Part shown: positions 50,460 to 64,000 of the stretch, piece after piece
How the letters are laid out: every line of letters begins with the position of its first letter
How positions within the stretch are numbered: the first letter of the stretch is position 1
Assembly (NCBI GenBank): GCA_964007475.1
Contig: OZ023273.1
Coordinates: 112,453,812-112,517,811, forward strand
From: Hybos culiciformis
Lineage: Eukaryota > Arthropoda > Insecta > Diptera > Hybotidae
Direction of reading: 5' to 3'
DNA length: 64,000 bases
Notes under the pieces: model-generated
The model's input: the letters and a program-made list of their open reading frames with translations, nothing else
Databases searched by the model: none
What the model was told of the DNA's origin: nothing
Position numbers and translations under genes: made by a program

Positions 50460-53400
50460 AACATCATTGATAGTGTTATCATTAATTAAGTACAATAAAG
50501 GTGAAAAATAAGATTTGTTCTGTAGAAAAAATTTTTATGCAAAATTTACTCACAAAAAAGTTAAGCTCGGATAGAGCTCAATTTTTTATTCACTAAACTC
50601 AAAAAAATAATGATGCATAAAAAAATTGAGATTTTTTAACTTTTGCCTTGAGTAAACATTTTATACTGATTTCATTGTATATAATAATCATAATTATTTT
50701 TTTGAGTTGACAAAATAGAAAATTGAGCTATATGAGAGTTTAATTCTTTTAAAGTTGGCACAAAAATTTATTTTTCACTATAAATTTATTATACTTAATT
50801 TCTGGTGTTAACAAACATTAACTCCATTCTCAACAAATACATAACACAAGAGTTGAAGAGAAAATCATGTCAGTAACGTAGTTATCATTATTGCGACATT
50901 ATTTTGAGGCCAAATCGAAATCATATAGTACGGATATTTGTTTTATAATTTATGAAATAACGATTCCTAATTATATTTTCATGATATTTAATATATGTTA
51001 TACCATTTCGATGTTACAAATATAATTATCGACATACATATTAATTTTTTATTATGCATTTCTATCTGAAAAAAGATAATAATTTGAACGAAATTAAATT
51101 GAAATTTCAATAAATTTGTGAAAAGCAGGTGTAAATTATGAACAAAAAAAAAAGTTGTTAGTGAACTTATGTTTATTTAATTATGTTTTTTACTTACTGA
51201 CACTTATATTATTGTCAATAAGTCAATATTAATAAAAAAAAAAAAAGATACAACCAAATATGCAGTTTATGATTTTTTTGTATAGAATCGCTAAACAAAG
51301 TAAAATTATAATAAAGGTGGGTAAGATATTTAACTATACCACAATTTTTATTATCTATTGTACAATATAACTATACTAATGAAAATTATAAATAATTATG
51401 GAAATAATAATTATCATTATTGTCAAATATCCGGCTGTATGCCGCTATCCTTTTTTTATTTCGTCCTACATAATTTCTTTTGTTTTGATTTTACCCCTTT
51501 TTTAATGCGATATACCTTTTATTTCAATTTGGTAATATACGAGTATATAAATAAGCGTTAATGTAAATAAACAACAAATTAAATTGCCAATTTTTGATTT
51601 TGTGAAATTTCTTTGAATTTATAACTTCCTTAACCTTTGGCAATTCAATTTCAAACCATCGGCGTGACGGTGCAGTTCTCCTGAAACCTAAAATAATTTA
51701 AAATTTTTTGTTTGTGAATTTTCATGAACAGTGTTTAATGCCATGGTTAATCTTTTTTAACTTTGACTACCCATTTTTAAGCGAACTAAAGAAATTGGAC
51801 TGCTATAGTGGAAAATTAGTTTGAGCCGGCTCTAAATAATAGAAAACTAATCAGTTCATATTATAATAAAAAATACTAAAAATAAATGTAAGTTATATTT
51901 AAATTTCCTAAATTAATTTTTAGAACTATACTAAAATTCAAAAAATAAATTGAAAAACTTTGACAAATTTAATAAGGAAAAAAAAATAATTGGAACAAGA
52001 ATCTAATTGATTTTTTACTGCTGATTGTACTTTATACTAGATAAACTTTATTAGAATCGTTATTCAAAAAACTAGAAAGAAAAAATCGCCCTTATTACAA
52101 GATTATATTAAAATTTTAGATAACGCAAAAAAAAAGAAGAACTTAAAAGTAATCAACATTAAAACCATTAGCAATGTACAACGGTCATTTTTATTTTTGA
52201 TCAATATCATATTTTCAAAAATATATGCATAATATTTTTTTTTCTTTTAACATTTTCATTGTCACCCAAACACCACAGGTATTAAAATGCGTAACATATT
52301 CGGTTGCAGAGAATGTCACACGACTTAAGTCATATTTGCTTTGTAAATGAAACTCAGATGTGATGAAAGAAACAAAGTGTCATAATTTTAATCCTTTTAA
52401 TGTCCAGTTCACACCTTTTGGGATTAAAAATAATGTGTACATGTTAAAAATTATGTACACATTTTGCATAAAATATATAATAAAAAAAAAAAAGAGATAT
52501 TATCTTGAAATCATGATTTTTGTATCAAAATTCGATTATTATTTCACAAAAAAAAAAAAGTTATGTTGGGTGACATTAAAAGCAACACTCATAAGGCAGA
52601 AAACATCGCTAATATTATTATAAAAGACATTTCATTATTATTATTATTACATTTTTATGTTTTATTATTAATATTATTATTACTTGCTATAAAAGTTGAT
52701 GAAATTGCTAATGATGCAGTGAGGAAAAATCCACTTTCATGCGATAGCAGAAAAAAAAATAGATTCGAAAATTATCTACATTTTTTTTTTGTTCAGTATT
52801 CCTATATAAAGGGCTTAAATTGACTTCGAATAAAAAATTGTCATCAGTTCAAGATCAGAAACATACATATTCTGATTTCAACAATTTATTTAAAAAAGCA
52901 AAACAGTGGTTATCGTGGGTCTTCGTAGTCACCGTGTTCCTCAGAAGACACTGAGGATTTTTATTATTTTCAAGATTTATAATTATTAGTTATCAATTTA
53001 TCATAGATACATATCTTTTCAATGTTATCGCAATTAAGGGAGTGCGACCAACCTATCAACAACGAAGAACCCAACCACGAAAATATTAATAAAAAAATGT
53101 TTATATATAATTAGGAAAATTTTATTTTGTATTCCTGTGAGTTTTGAATAAAAAATTAATAATAATAATAAATAAAACTTTTTTTTTTATTTATTTTTTT
53201 TTAGTACAATAAAAAGCTTTATAAAATAAATTATGGTAGTATGATTAAAATTTTTTACTTGAAATTTTATAATGTACATAATTTACTTGAAACCCTTTAC
53301 TTGAAATTATAATGTACATAATCATGTTTATGAAATTCTGAATTAAATCATGATTTGATAATCAAAAAAGGTAATAGAATTTTTCTAAAATAATTAATAA

Positions 53401-56400
53401 ATTATTTATAATGTGCAAACTGCTAGATGTATCTGAAGTTAAAACCTGTCTTTTAAATTGTACTATTTGAGGATATGGCTCGTTTTTAAGAAACTTCAAA
53501 ATTTGATCTAAATATAAGTACCTAGGTTATGAAATATAAAAATATGTTAAAAAATAAAAAATATGTTATTACCCAAGGGTCTCAAAATATTTAATAAATT
53601 TCCAAATAATATTTGAAGATATAAACAATTTATAGCCATTATGGTCTTGGTTTTACATTTATTGAAATTTTATGGAACAAAAAAAATAAATAAACATATT
53701 CTGATATTTGTAACTTTTAAATTAACTTGAATTATAAAAAAAATATATAGTACATATAAAAGTAGTAAAATTACTAAATAAAGCATTATTCATAATAAAT
53801 CATATTTGAAAAATCGTAACTTTAAATAAGACATGTTGTTTGTTAAATTTTTCATAGCTTAATTTTGATTGCACAAAAAATTAACAAAAAAAAAAAACAA
53901 AATTTAATCATTAAATAACATAAGTCGAAAAGAGCATTATTTTTTACACAAAAAATTATTAAAGAAAAACATCAGTTACGGTTTAAGGTTTCATTATTTG
54001 CTTCAATGCGTAACAAAAACTATACAATAATGATGGATTGCGTAAGGATTATCCCATTTTTATTACCCAAGAAAAAAAAAAGGAGATTATAATTTTGACA
54101 ATAGAAAAATACTTACGTATTTCAAAAAGAAAATTTTCTAATTTCTTAATTTTTTTTTTTTTTTTTGTATAAATAAATTTATAAATGTATAATATGCATT
54201 GTATAAATATAGTAAATACCGTAAATACATGATGAAAGTACAGCAATTTATTTCAGTTTTCTTCGCAAACTAATTAAAATTTGGTATGCTCTTTTAGCCA
54301 TTTGAAATTATCAAGTTGCGGTCTTTAATACTGTACTATGCTAGGACAAAAATCTAATCTGCAGTAAGCCTAAACAATAGAGAAAATTGATTGATTTATT
54401 GTAATCAATTATTTACATGCAACTATCATTATCTTGGAACTTGCATTCCGAGCAATAATTGCAATGCAAAAGAATTGTAAAAATAACGGTATTGCTTTTT
54501 TAGTTAATATTTTTAATTTTATATTTAATATAGCAGTTATGGTGAGAATAAGTTCGGTCTAGTAGAACTTGAATCTTTCTTTTTATCAAATCTTGATTTC
54601 TATGAATTTTATGTAAAATTATTTAGAAATAAATAAAATCCACAGAGTAAACAATCTTAGATCTTTCAAGCTCTATAATTTACTATAGACATTCTAAAAT
54701 ACTAAATATAATCACATTTAAATACTAAAAGAAGTGAATACCACTACATACAGTATATAATTTTTATTAAATAGGATCGCGTATTTCTTTCGTTGACACA
54801 ATAAAAGATCAAAGAAATTGAAAATATTTTTTTCTTCTCTATATTTATTCTGCCGACACAACTTATGTACCACCTTTATTGAGATTATATCTTATCTCAA
54901 GATCTTTTTGTGCTTCTTTTAAGTTTTTCTTTTTTTTTATAAAATAGTTCTCTATTCAGAGTTTAAAAAAAAAATATAGGTATTTATAAAAAATATTTTA
55001 TTCTTATGCAAAGTACGATGTTATTGTTGTAGACATTACTAGGTAATATATATATAGAAGGTATAATTTTTATAAAGACAACAAAAAAATGATTGATGGT
55101 CTTTAATAGGTCAGTTTAACGCCATCATTATGTCACTGATGAATATCAAAGATATAAAGCATTTTTATTAATTTTACTATTATTTTCATAAATATAAAAG
55201 AAATACCGGTAGAAATGGTTAATTACGGTTTTTTTTTTTGCTTTTTTTTTCAAAATCAGAAGCTATTTTAATAACGGTAGCTTTTAATTTATATGTCATA
55301 ATTTTGACATAAATTGTAGACTTCTTTTCAACTATTATTTCATTAATGTTTTTTAAAAAATTATTTTAGCTTTAAATAAAAATTATGAACAAGCTGTAGG
55401 TATTATTAACATATATGGGTTGTTAACCTTATATAAATCTAAGGCTTTTGTAGAAAAAAATTTAAAGCTTCTATATGTTTCATTCGAGTACAAAAACCTA
55501 TGGTCTATTTACTTATAACCATTCACGTATACATATATTTACATTTATATACTATTCGAAATAGAAAACATATTATAACCTACTTAACTAAAAATTAAAT
55601 TTAATTATATGTCTAAAGTTTTTTTACTAAGTCAAAGTATCTAAGTTTTTTGCTATTTATATATAATTATGGACAAATCAACATTTAAAAATTAAGTTGA
55701 AATATTTCGTCGATGGATTAAAATATTGTTTATGGATTTTTTTTATCAATAAAGTTTGTTAAATCTGATAAGTAAATCTTATTAACATAAAAATATATAT
55801 AGTCAATAGTCAAATGTGAATGAAAAGTTTTAAATACTTTTTTCGTCAAAATTTTCGACCAGCATTCTATATAAAACTTCCAAAGTTCCAAAGTTATTTA
55901 TGTAAACTTTTATTAAAAAAAAAATTATTATTTTAAATCAATACTTGTGATGCTTTCTGTGAATAAAATGTTCAGTTCATTATGGTTTTACTATACCTAA
56001 TAATAAATATACAAGGGTACAATAGAATTCTGACTAAAGTTTCGTTATAAAATTGATAAAATTTGAAAAACAATAAAGAACAAAAAAAGCCGAATGAAAA
56101 GAGTTCAGTGAACATGAATACACAAAATTAAAATTGTGAAAATATTTTAAAATTATTAACATGAAATTTTTCAAATTTCTCAATTAAGTGCCTTACTCAC
56201 TTTTCTTTGAATATTTTTTTGAAACAAATGTTTAAAATGGGAAAAAAAAATTTTTTTTCCTAAAATTAGAAATTCTAAATCTAAATTTTTAATTTTAGCG
56301 CCACTTATTAATGTGGGATTCTCAAATATTCATTTACATTATCATTCTTTTATATCGAAATAATTTATTTTTTTCTCTTAAATAATTTTTAAATTATATT

Positions 56401-59400
56401 TTATTTGTCTGCCTGTCAAATGGATGCAAAAAACATGTTAAAAGCTACTAACGAAAAACAGTTTTAATTAATAATAAAACGAAAGGCACCAAAATAATAA
56501 AACTTTACAAAGAAAACCATAAAACTTTACTTGATAAACTTAGTCGTAAAAAGCCAAATTTCCAGTGATATCAACTCAATCTTTTTAAAATATTTGGATT
56601 CATATATAATAGTCAAAAATTATTCATCGATCCATTTCACGTACGTTATAGCAATATAATCATTGAAACTAGGTTTTGGGTTAAGATCTCAGTTAGGTAC
56701 TGGCCTAATAAGCAATCCCCTAATGATTAAAGTTTGAAAAAACAAAAAAACAAAATTTCGATACTATATATTTATTTATAACCCTTAATTTATTTTATGT
56801 TTGTTTATGGATAAAAATTAAAAGATTTTTAAAATGTTAATAAAATAAAATGAAAAAAAATATATATATACACAAAATTCTATATTTAATTTATTTGTTG
56901 TTCCTTATTGTTTATGATCTTTTCATCAAATAGTTTTACGCATTTTAGGAATGGAATTTTCATTAAGTACGCTGAGTGGTGCAAGTACATAAAATATTTT
57001 TAAGGAAAAAGAACTAAAAATTGTTTTTTTTTTTTTGTTTATTAAAATATATAGGAAGCGGATGCTATATGAAAAACGCATGATCCATTAGAACATTTTT
57101 AGTTTAAGATTTTAAAAGCATTGATCCAGAAAAAAAAAATTTGTTTTTTTTTTTTGTATTTTGTTTTAAAGTACTTTACACATTATTGTTAGCTATTTTT
57201 ATATTGGATTTTCATGCCTCAATATAAAATTTTATATTAAGCACTTTAAAAAACATTATGAAAATAAATCCTTCAAAGGGATTGACTATACGTATGTAAC
57301 TCTACACACTATGGATTATCGATAGGAAGAAGTTATAGTTTCGACAGACCATGATATCGTGGTTTCACAAAAAAAATAGGTTGGTTTTTTAATTTGTAAT
57401 TGGGTTGCCATATACTTTTTTTTTATGGTTTGAAAGTAAGTAGGATGATGCATCTCAATATGTCATGTATAATTCTTTCATTGTGATACTGGAAAATATA
57501 ATATTTTGCGCTAAATAAACTTCTTTGAATATTGTATTCTGATATTAAGTAAAGCATCTCCATCCGGAGCTGACAAAATCACTTATTTATATAAAACAAA
57601 ACTAAAGTTCATAATGTATTTATATGTATAAATTCCGGACTCTGCTAATGTCTAATTGGATTAATTGTTTATGTAATGTCAATTACTTTGAATTAAGTTG
57701 AGATCAACTTTATATAATACAGAGAATCTGAGTTCATTTAACAGATCTCAAGCAAGTATTGATGAAAAATTAAATATATATATGTATATAGATATTATGA
57801 GTATAAAACATATAATTTTTTTTAAAACAAAACGTAAAAATTTGTGGTTAAGTGTTTTTTTAAAAAAAAAATTAAAAACAAAAAAAAATTAAAACGTTAA
57901 AACACTGCATATGGAAGAAATTTTTCAATTATTAAAGTGCGGCAAAACATTAAAAAAATGAAAACCATTTTTTGAGAAAAAGGGGTTCAATGGGTCATAG
58001 ACAAAAAATTTTTAAGTGATTGGCGCAATGTAAAAATATTTATTATACACAAAACAAAATAAATTTTAAGAATTTACAATGTTTTAAAAAAATAATACAT
58101 ATCAATACAGTTAATAATAAAAATTCCTTATAAGATTTAGTTTTTATTTCGTCTAAATCTTTTAACATGACTTCCTTACTAGCATTTCGTTGCATTTAGT
58201 TTTTTATTTAAAAAACTCCTATAAATTTACTTAAACGTTAAAGTAAGAATAATATCCAGAATGCCGTACCTAAAATTTAATATTATTCGACCCTAAATGA
58301 GGAAAAGTCATTAAAAAATCTTAAATTACCATTTTTTTTTAATAAAAATTCGAATTTGATTGAAATAATAAAATAATCAAAATCAAATTTTGATGAAAAT
58401 TATATACGAGATATATCTACTTAAGTATATAGTATATGTGCAACATATTCTGAAAATGAATAATCATTAAAAAAATTTAAGCTTTTGTATTAACAAAAAT
58501 TCGTTTATATAATCAAATATTGTAATACACATCAATCATTATACAACGTAAAATACAATATGTTTTTATAAGTTATAAAAAAATTAATTAAAATTAATCT
58601 CAGTAACTTTGAATAACTAATTTAACTTCATTTGATAATTTTTATGTTGTTGCATAAATATAAAATTAATAATGAAGACCCCACAACATTTCAGTTAACG
58701 TTTTATGATAAACACAATTTTTTTTATCATTTTTTAAACATTATTTACACAGAGTTAGATTTATATTTGCCATTTTCAAAGTTAGATTTATATTTGCGTC
58801 GTTCGTCGTCAGCATAAAAAGTGTCAATTGAAATGTTATCCGGATTATACATAATTATTTGGCATAATATATAAACATTTATAATAATTTATGTTCAAAC
58901 CAAATAAAAAATTTAAAAACGATAAATCACATAAAGTTTATTATCAATTAAAAAAATAGATAAAATATTTTTTCTTTAACTATCCTATACATTTTAATAT
59001 TAAATTTATCTATATCACCTTTTATTAATTTTAAATTTATGCTTTCAAATTTAAATCTTATCTTTATAGGTAGTTTATTTTTTTTTTCTAGAAATTAATG
59101 ATGTTTAATGTATTCAAATTTATTATGATAAAATGTGTGCATATCATATATACATGTTCTTTAACTTGCAATTCTTTTATGTTTTTTTTTTTTATTAACA
59201 AAAAATAAGCACATATTCATAATATTTAAAAAAAAAAAATAATAATATATTATGTTATTTCATCTTCGTCATCGCTCAAAATATTATTTGGGTTATATAA
59301 AACTCTAGCCAATCATTCTAACTACAGATATGATATATAATAGTATTTTGATCCTACATTAAAAAGTAGTTCAAGTCAAAGTATCAAATGTGAAAATTAA

Positions 59401-62400
59401 GTGGACTTATGTTATTATAACAAATTAACACAAAACCGAAAAGAGTTGATTTTTTTTTTTTGGATTAATAACATGTTTTTAAGGAAGATAGAACGGTTTG
59501 AATTATCTGGAGAAATTTTTTTTCGTAATTTTGGACTTAAGATATTTAAATATGAACGCAGTATAATAATATAATGTGATGATTTAATAAAATTGCAAAG
59601 TGTGCATTATTTTCATCATAATTTAACGTGAAAATGAAAATGTCTTAATTATCTTTGAAATTGTATTTTTTTTAAATTTTTTTTCTGTTGAAAAAGTTAT
59701 CTATTAAATAGATCTAATTTCAAGTGAAAAAAGTTGTTGAAAGTACATAGTTGAACTATAGGAGGCGGACTGAGCTTTTAATTGATTTTACATAAAAAAA
59801 ATATTTATTAAAAAAAAATCAAAATCTATATTGCGATTAAACGATCAACATACTCATATTTGGTTGTTAAAAATGTAATAGTAATGTAAATGCACTTAAA
59901 ACATATCAGAATCACAATTTTGGCTACATTTTTAAAATTTCTTATACATAAGTATCTCATACAAAATTTATAAAATATATGTACTTTCTATCAGATGTTG
60001 AAGAGTTGAGAAAAAGTGAAATTTATGAATTTTTATTCGTTCATCCTCCATTTTCTATTTTTCTTCTTTTCTTTTTTTATTTATTCTTTTTTTTTTTTGT
60101 TAAAAATATTTTATTGAATAAATTTTTTCAAGCATTTCCATATATTGTAATTTATTTTTATGAATTTCCTATATATATTTTCCCCATCATCAAATTTATT
60201 TCCGCCAAGTGAATTTAATATCACATAATATATATAGTATGTTGTATATATACAATGTTAATGTTACTATATATTTTGTATTTTTATAAAACATAAATAT
60301 ATTGCATTAATATTGTACTTTTGAGCATACATATAGTTACAATATTAAATAAATATACAATATACAGTCATGTATATATAACACACATAATATTTAAAAG
60401 AACATCTTAAAGTGTGTTGTATAATTTAGTCGTCCTTTTATTCTCCATTTAACGTATATTTCAACAAGAATTCCTCCTTTGGGTACTTATGGGCATATAC
60501 TTACAACATTAATATTTTTCTTTTAGTTCTTCTTCTAAAACCTAAAAGAGCATATATATTATTTTTTGACGCCAAATAGATAGGTTTAAATATTTCAAAT
60601 ATGATATCAAAAATTGGAACTCAAGTTTCAAATTATCTTCAAGAAACTTATCTATTATACAATATCATTATGTACATACTTACAAACTTACAACTTAATT
60701 GCCTTCTATAAAAATTTGCTTTTGTTAACTTTGAATGCTTAGAAATTTAAACCTTCTCATTATAACTTATTTAAGAGGAGAATTTAAATAGTATTTTTTT
60801 ATAGATTTAAAAATTTAATAACTAAATTATTTTTTCAAAAAGGAAGCACATAATTTATTGTACCAATTTAGAACTTATAATTTATTATTACTAGTTTAAC
60901 TTTCAAATTTCTAGTTAAAGTTTTGTCTTTTATACTTTGCAAATATGATATTCAACGAACCAACTTAAATAAATATTTTATTTTTTAAATATTTTCTAAA
61001 AAGGTGATATAAATTTTTAGGTTGTTCTTTTTATTATTTTTACACAACAAGGAAAAAAAAAATATATACATTTTTTTCAAGAACTTAAGTGATTTTTACC
61101 CTCCCTATTGAGAAAAAGTAATGAAAACGAAGGTTATAGAGCTGTGTTGAATGAAATATTTAATCATAAATATACAAATATGTTTACTATATGTTCATAC
61201 AAAATTTTTTTAATTAATTTTTTTTTTTTGTTAAAAATTTAAAAACAATTCTTACGATGCTGCTAAGTCAATTAAGAGTTTTTTTTTTCTTCGAAAAATT
61301 TTCCAATTCTAATCTCTTTTCAAATTTTTAACTAAGCTTTTCAGAAAATTAATTTGGAATTTTCTATAGATTCCATTATGAATGAAAATATAATATTTGA
61401 CAAATAATGAATAATGATAATAAGAAGTTTATAATCTGCCTAATAACTATATGTCCCTGATGTGGAAACTATAGAGTACGTACATATTTAAGCAAAAAAC
61501 AAGAGAAAAGAATCTATTTGTTGGACATAACATAACAATTATGTATCTCGTTTAACTGTCATGTGTTAATTAATTCATTTAGTCTACTTAAAATTCAAAT
61601 TTCATCGCAATAAAAGTTTTGGTAACTTAAATACACTTAGAACTATGATATAAAAAACTATTATAACTCTATATAAAATTAAAATGAAATAAAAAGATTT
61701 CATATAACCTTAATATTTTTGGCAAAATAAAAACTTTCGTTAATTAAGTAAATTCTTATTATGTTTATTTGATTATTATGTTTAATAAATTTCACAATTA
61801 AGATCCAAATTTAAAATAAGTATTTATTACATGTTTCCAATAAAAAAATGTGTATTGTTAAAAATATAAATTTTTTTGAACTAATGTTAAAAATTTTTTG
61901 GATGATTTAAAATGTACAGAAGAGCTTTCGTTCAATGAAATTTTCTCGCTGTATTTAGTTTCGATTGGAAAATGGATTTATTTAATTTATTTATTTATAT
62001 AAATAAATTTTTGAAATTTGTGATCCCAGGGAAGATACGCATTGTGTCAAGTTCATTATCATACTTATGCAATAACACAGTAAATAAAATTAATAAATTT
62101 TGTTATTAATTCTCCCACGCCCACAATATTTCTGCTGCTCACTTGTTTATTTATTTTATTTTTTTTTTATATTAATAAAAAATAATTTTAATAAATGTTT
62201 CCCAAGAAAAATAATAAATTTTTTTCAAGTCATTTTCCTGTTGGAAAATATTTTTTATTTTTCTAATAAAAAAAAAAAAAAAACTGTGTTAAGGAAACAT
62301 ATTGTAAAAAAATTACACAATTACACGACCATAATAAACGTAAACCGCCCTAAAAAATTAGATACAGTAGTTTTAAATTTTAATAACAAAAAAAATAATA

Positions 62401-64000
62401 ATAAAGAAGTTATTGCTAAAAAAAAATATCTTTTTCTCATATGAATAAAAAAAAAATGTTTTTTATTATTCAGTTTTTGGTTTTATTTTTTATTACTTTT
62501 TGCCAAAGTGTTGAGATGGTGGTTTCCCGCTAAGCGTTGACATTGCAGGAAAAAGTCATTTCAAAAGAGTTTTTTTTTAATATTTTTTTAATCTAAAGAC
62601 CATTGTTGATTGAAAATCAAAAAGAAAAAATTGGTAGTCAACTCAAGAAGAAAAAACAAATTGAATAAATTTTGCAGATAGAAGTTCCAGAAGTTCGAAA
62701 CTATAATCGTACATTGTCTTCAAGCTGCTAACTTCATAAAAACTTTACTATTGCTGATAAGCATATGTGTCTGCTCCAAAGAGAGTTTTCCAGACATTAA
62801 TGAATATAGTGTACAATACAAAAAAAAATTCTTAGCTCTTAAACGGCTTTTGCGACACGTCGGGACGTCAAAAATTGTGATATTTGTCATTTTTATAACA
62901 TGTAAATCTAAAACAAAATTTATTAATTACATTTCAAAACAGGTAATTTATAAATTTGAATAAATTTTGACAATAAAATGTTTCGGTCTGCACACTATCT
63001 AGCCTTAACATCAAGATATTAGTAATTAATGGGCATTAAAATAAGCGAAGAAGGAAAAAATGTATTGAATCTACCAATATTCTTTTTAACATCCTTTTGA
63101 AATAATTATTTCTAAATCTCAAACAACCTTGAATTTAAAAGACAAGTCATAAACATCCTTTTGAAGACACCATAATAGAAATACTTAAAATTTCAAAAAA
63201 TATGTAAATATCAAAAAAATATTTTCCCCAAAGCAGAAATAAGTACTTTTCTGAAATTTCTAAAATTCTCTTTAACTCAAATTAATACCAGAAACATTTA
63301 TTATTTACATTGACATAGATGGACGACTACCCAACAACAGAGAAAAAAAATTATTTTCAAAATATTATCAAAATATTGAATATCCTTTTATTTTTGTTAA
63401 TTTTAGAAAAAGTCGCGTGCAAAACGCATGTCTATATGTGATTGTCACGTGTCCAAAAACAATTGAAGCAATTTTGGTAAATTTTTAACTTCCTTAAACG
63501 ATGATTCCCGATGAGTATCCTCAGCATGCGTTTCAACACAAAAAAAAAATTCAAAGTCATTTATAATGTTTATAATAAAAAAAAAAAAAATCTAATCAAG
63601 GAATAAAATTTATAGATACTAACACTTCATGTCAAAATTTATGTTGTGAAAGAAAAATAAAGGGTGCACTTCATTAAATGATGCAAGCCATCCCGTTCCA
63701 TAGGGAATTCATCTTGCCTAGATACCGCCAACAATGACTTTTTAAAAACTTTTATATTTTTTAATCAACATAAAAAATAATAAATATTCACAAATCTAAA
63801 TAAACAAAAGCGAAATTTTAATAATTACGAGTTTATATAAGTTTTTTTTTAGTTGTAATGCATATTACATACTACTAATCTTATCTCTCGGTATGACAGA
63901 AATTAGTTTAATATAACATTGACAGATTTTAACTCAAAGATAATTAGACTGCTTTAAATTTATTTATTTTGGCGTAGAAATTTAAATGTGCTTAGTTCAA
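50460..64000. other. Intergenic A/T-rich stretch to the right edge
   Basis: Thirteen kilobases with no exon I can recognise on either strand. Visible items are minor: ATT microsatellites near 52635-52690, a partial tandem copy near 53253-53323 (TTTACTTGAAA…ATAATGTACATAA), and many poly(A)/(T) runs. Open frames at 52360-52623, 62100-62444 and 62751-62963 have no recognisable similarity. An unseen gene's intron cannot be excluded. Confidence 0.5.

Noticed and set aside
52257..52578. Inverted ATTGTCACCCAA words about 300 bp apart
   Set aside because: Only about 12 matching bases, no target duplication and no further arm pairing.
62640..62963. Possible exon-like block ending CAG|GTAATT near the right edge
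   Set aside because: The frame has no similarity I can identify, and several stops interrupt alternative frames.
1..64000. tRNA, rRNA or other structured RNA genes
   Set aside because: I looked for A/B-box-like words and conserved rRNA/snRNA segments on both strands and found none convincing.

Overview
The window is eukaryotic. It is very A+T-rich, with long A/T homopolymers and TA/AAT microsatellites, and its one recognisable host gene is split by eight GT-AG introns. The protein is the C-terminal half of SCAPER, an animal-wide single-copy gene. The A+T bias, a short TTAGG run, and the mix of P-superfamily, hAT and foldback/MITE elements suggest an insect. The order cannot be fixed from sequence alone.

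Layout. Positions 1-41385 hold the 3' part of SCAPER on the + strand: nine coding exons, of which the first runs off the left edge. The reading phase joins exactly at every junction and gives a 635-residue C-terminal fragment ending at a TAA (41383-41385). Exons 1-3 lie at 2-2970, exons 4-6 at 33350-34281 and exons 7-9 at 40584-41385. Between them are a roughly 30.4 kb intron (2971-33349) and a 6.3 kb intron (34282-40583). A candidate 3' UTR follows to about 42.5 kb. From there to 64000 I recognise no host gene.

The introns and the downstream region are a graveyard of DNA transposons. Intron 3 holds: a P-superfamily (THAP) remnant on the - strand (10693-11516), lacking its catalytic core; a 35-nt perfect inverted repeat beside it; a 1531-bp hAT element with an exact 8-bp target duplication and a decayed BED finger (16686-18216), apparently carrying a nested element; a 665-bp foldback element (22308-22972); and a GC-rich array of 40-nt palindromes (26717-27320). 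Intron 6 holds two more inverted-repeat elements (35660-35876 with an exact 7-bp duplication, and 38540-38886). Downstream are a 487-bp hAT derivative that keeps the C-terminal transposase motif (45206-45692) and a second palindrome array (49690-50130) next to a GC-rich inverted-repeat element (50147-50404).

The most unusual signal is the pair of palindrome arrays. Both are built from 40-nt units on the same frame (CGCGG, then CATTTT, a centre, AAAATG, then CCGCG), but the internal word differs between loci, and the differences are matched on both arms. Both loci also carry a similar GC-rich core. They look like two diverged families of one palindromic mobile module that I cannot name.
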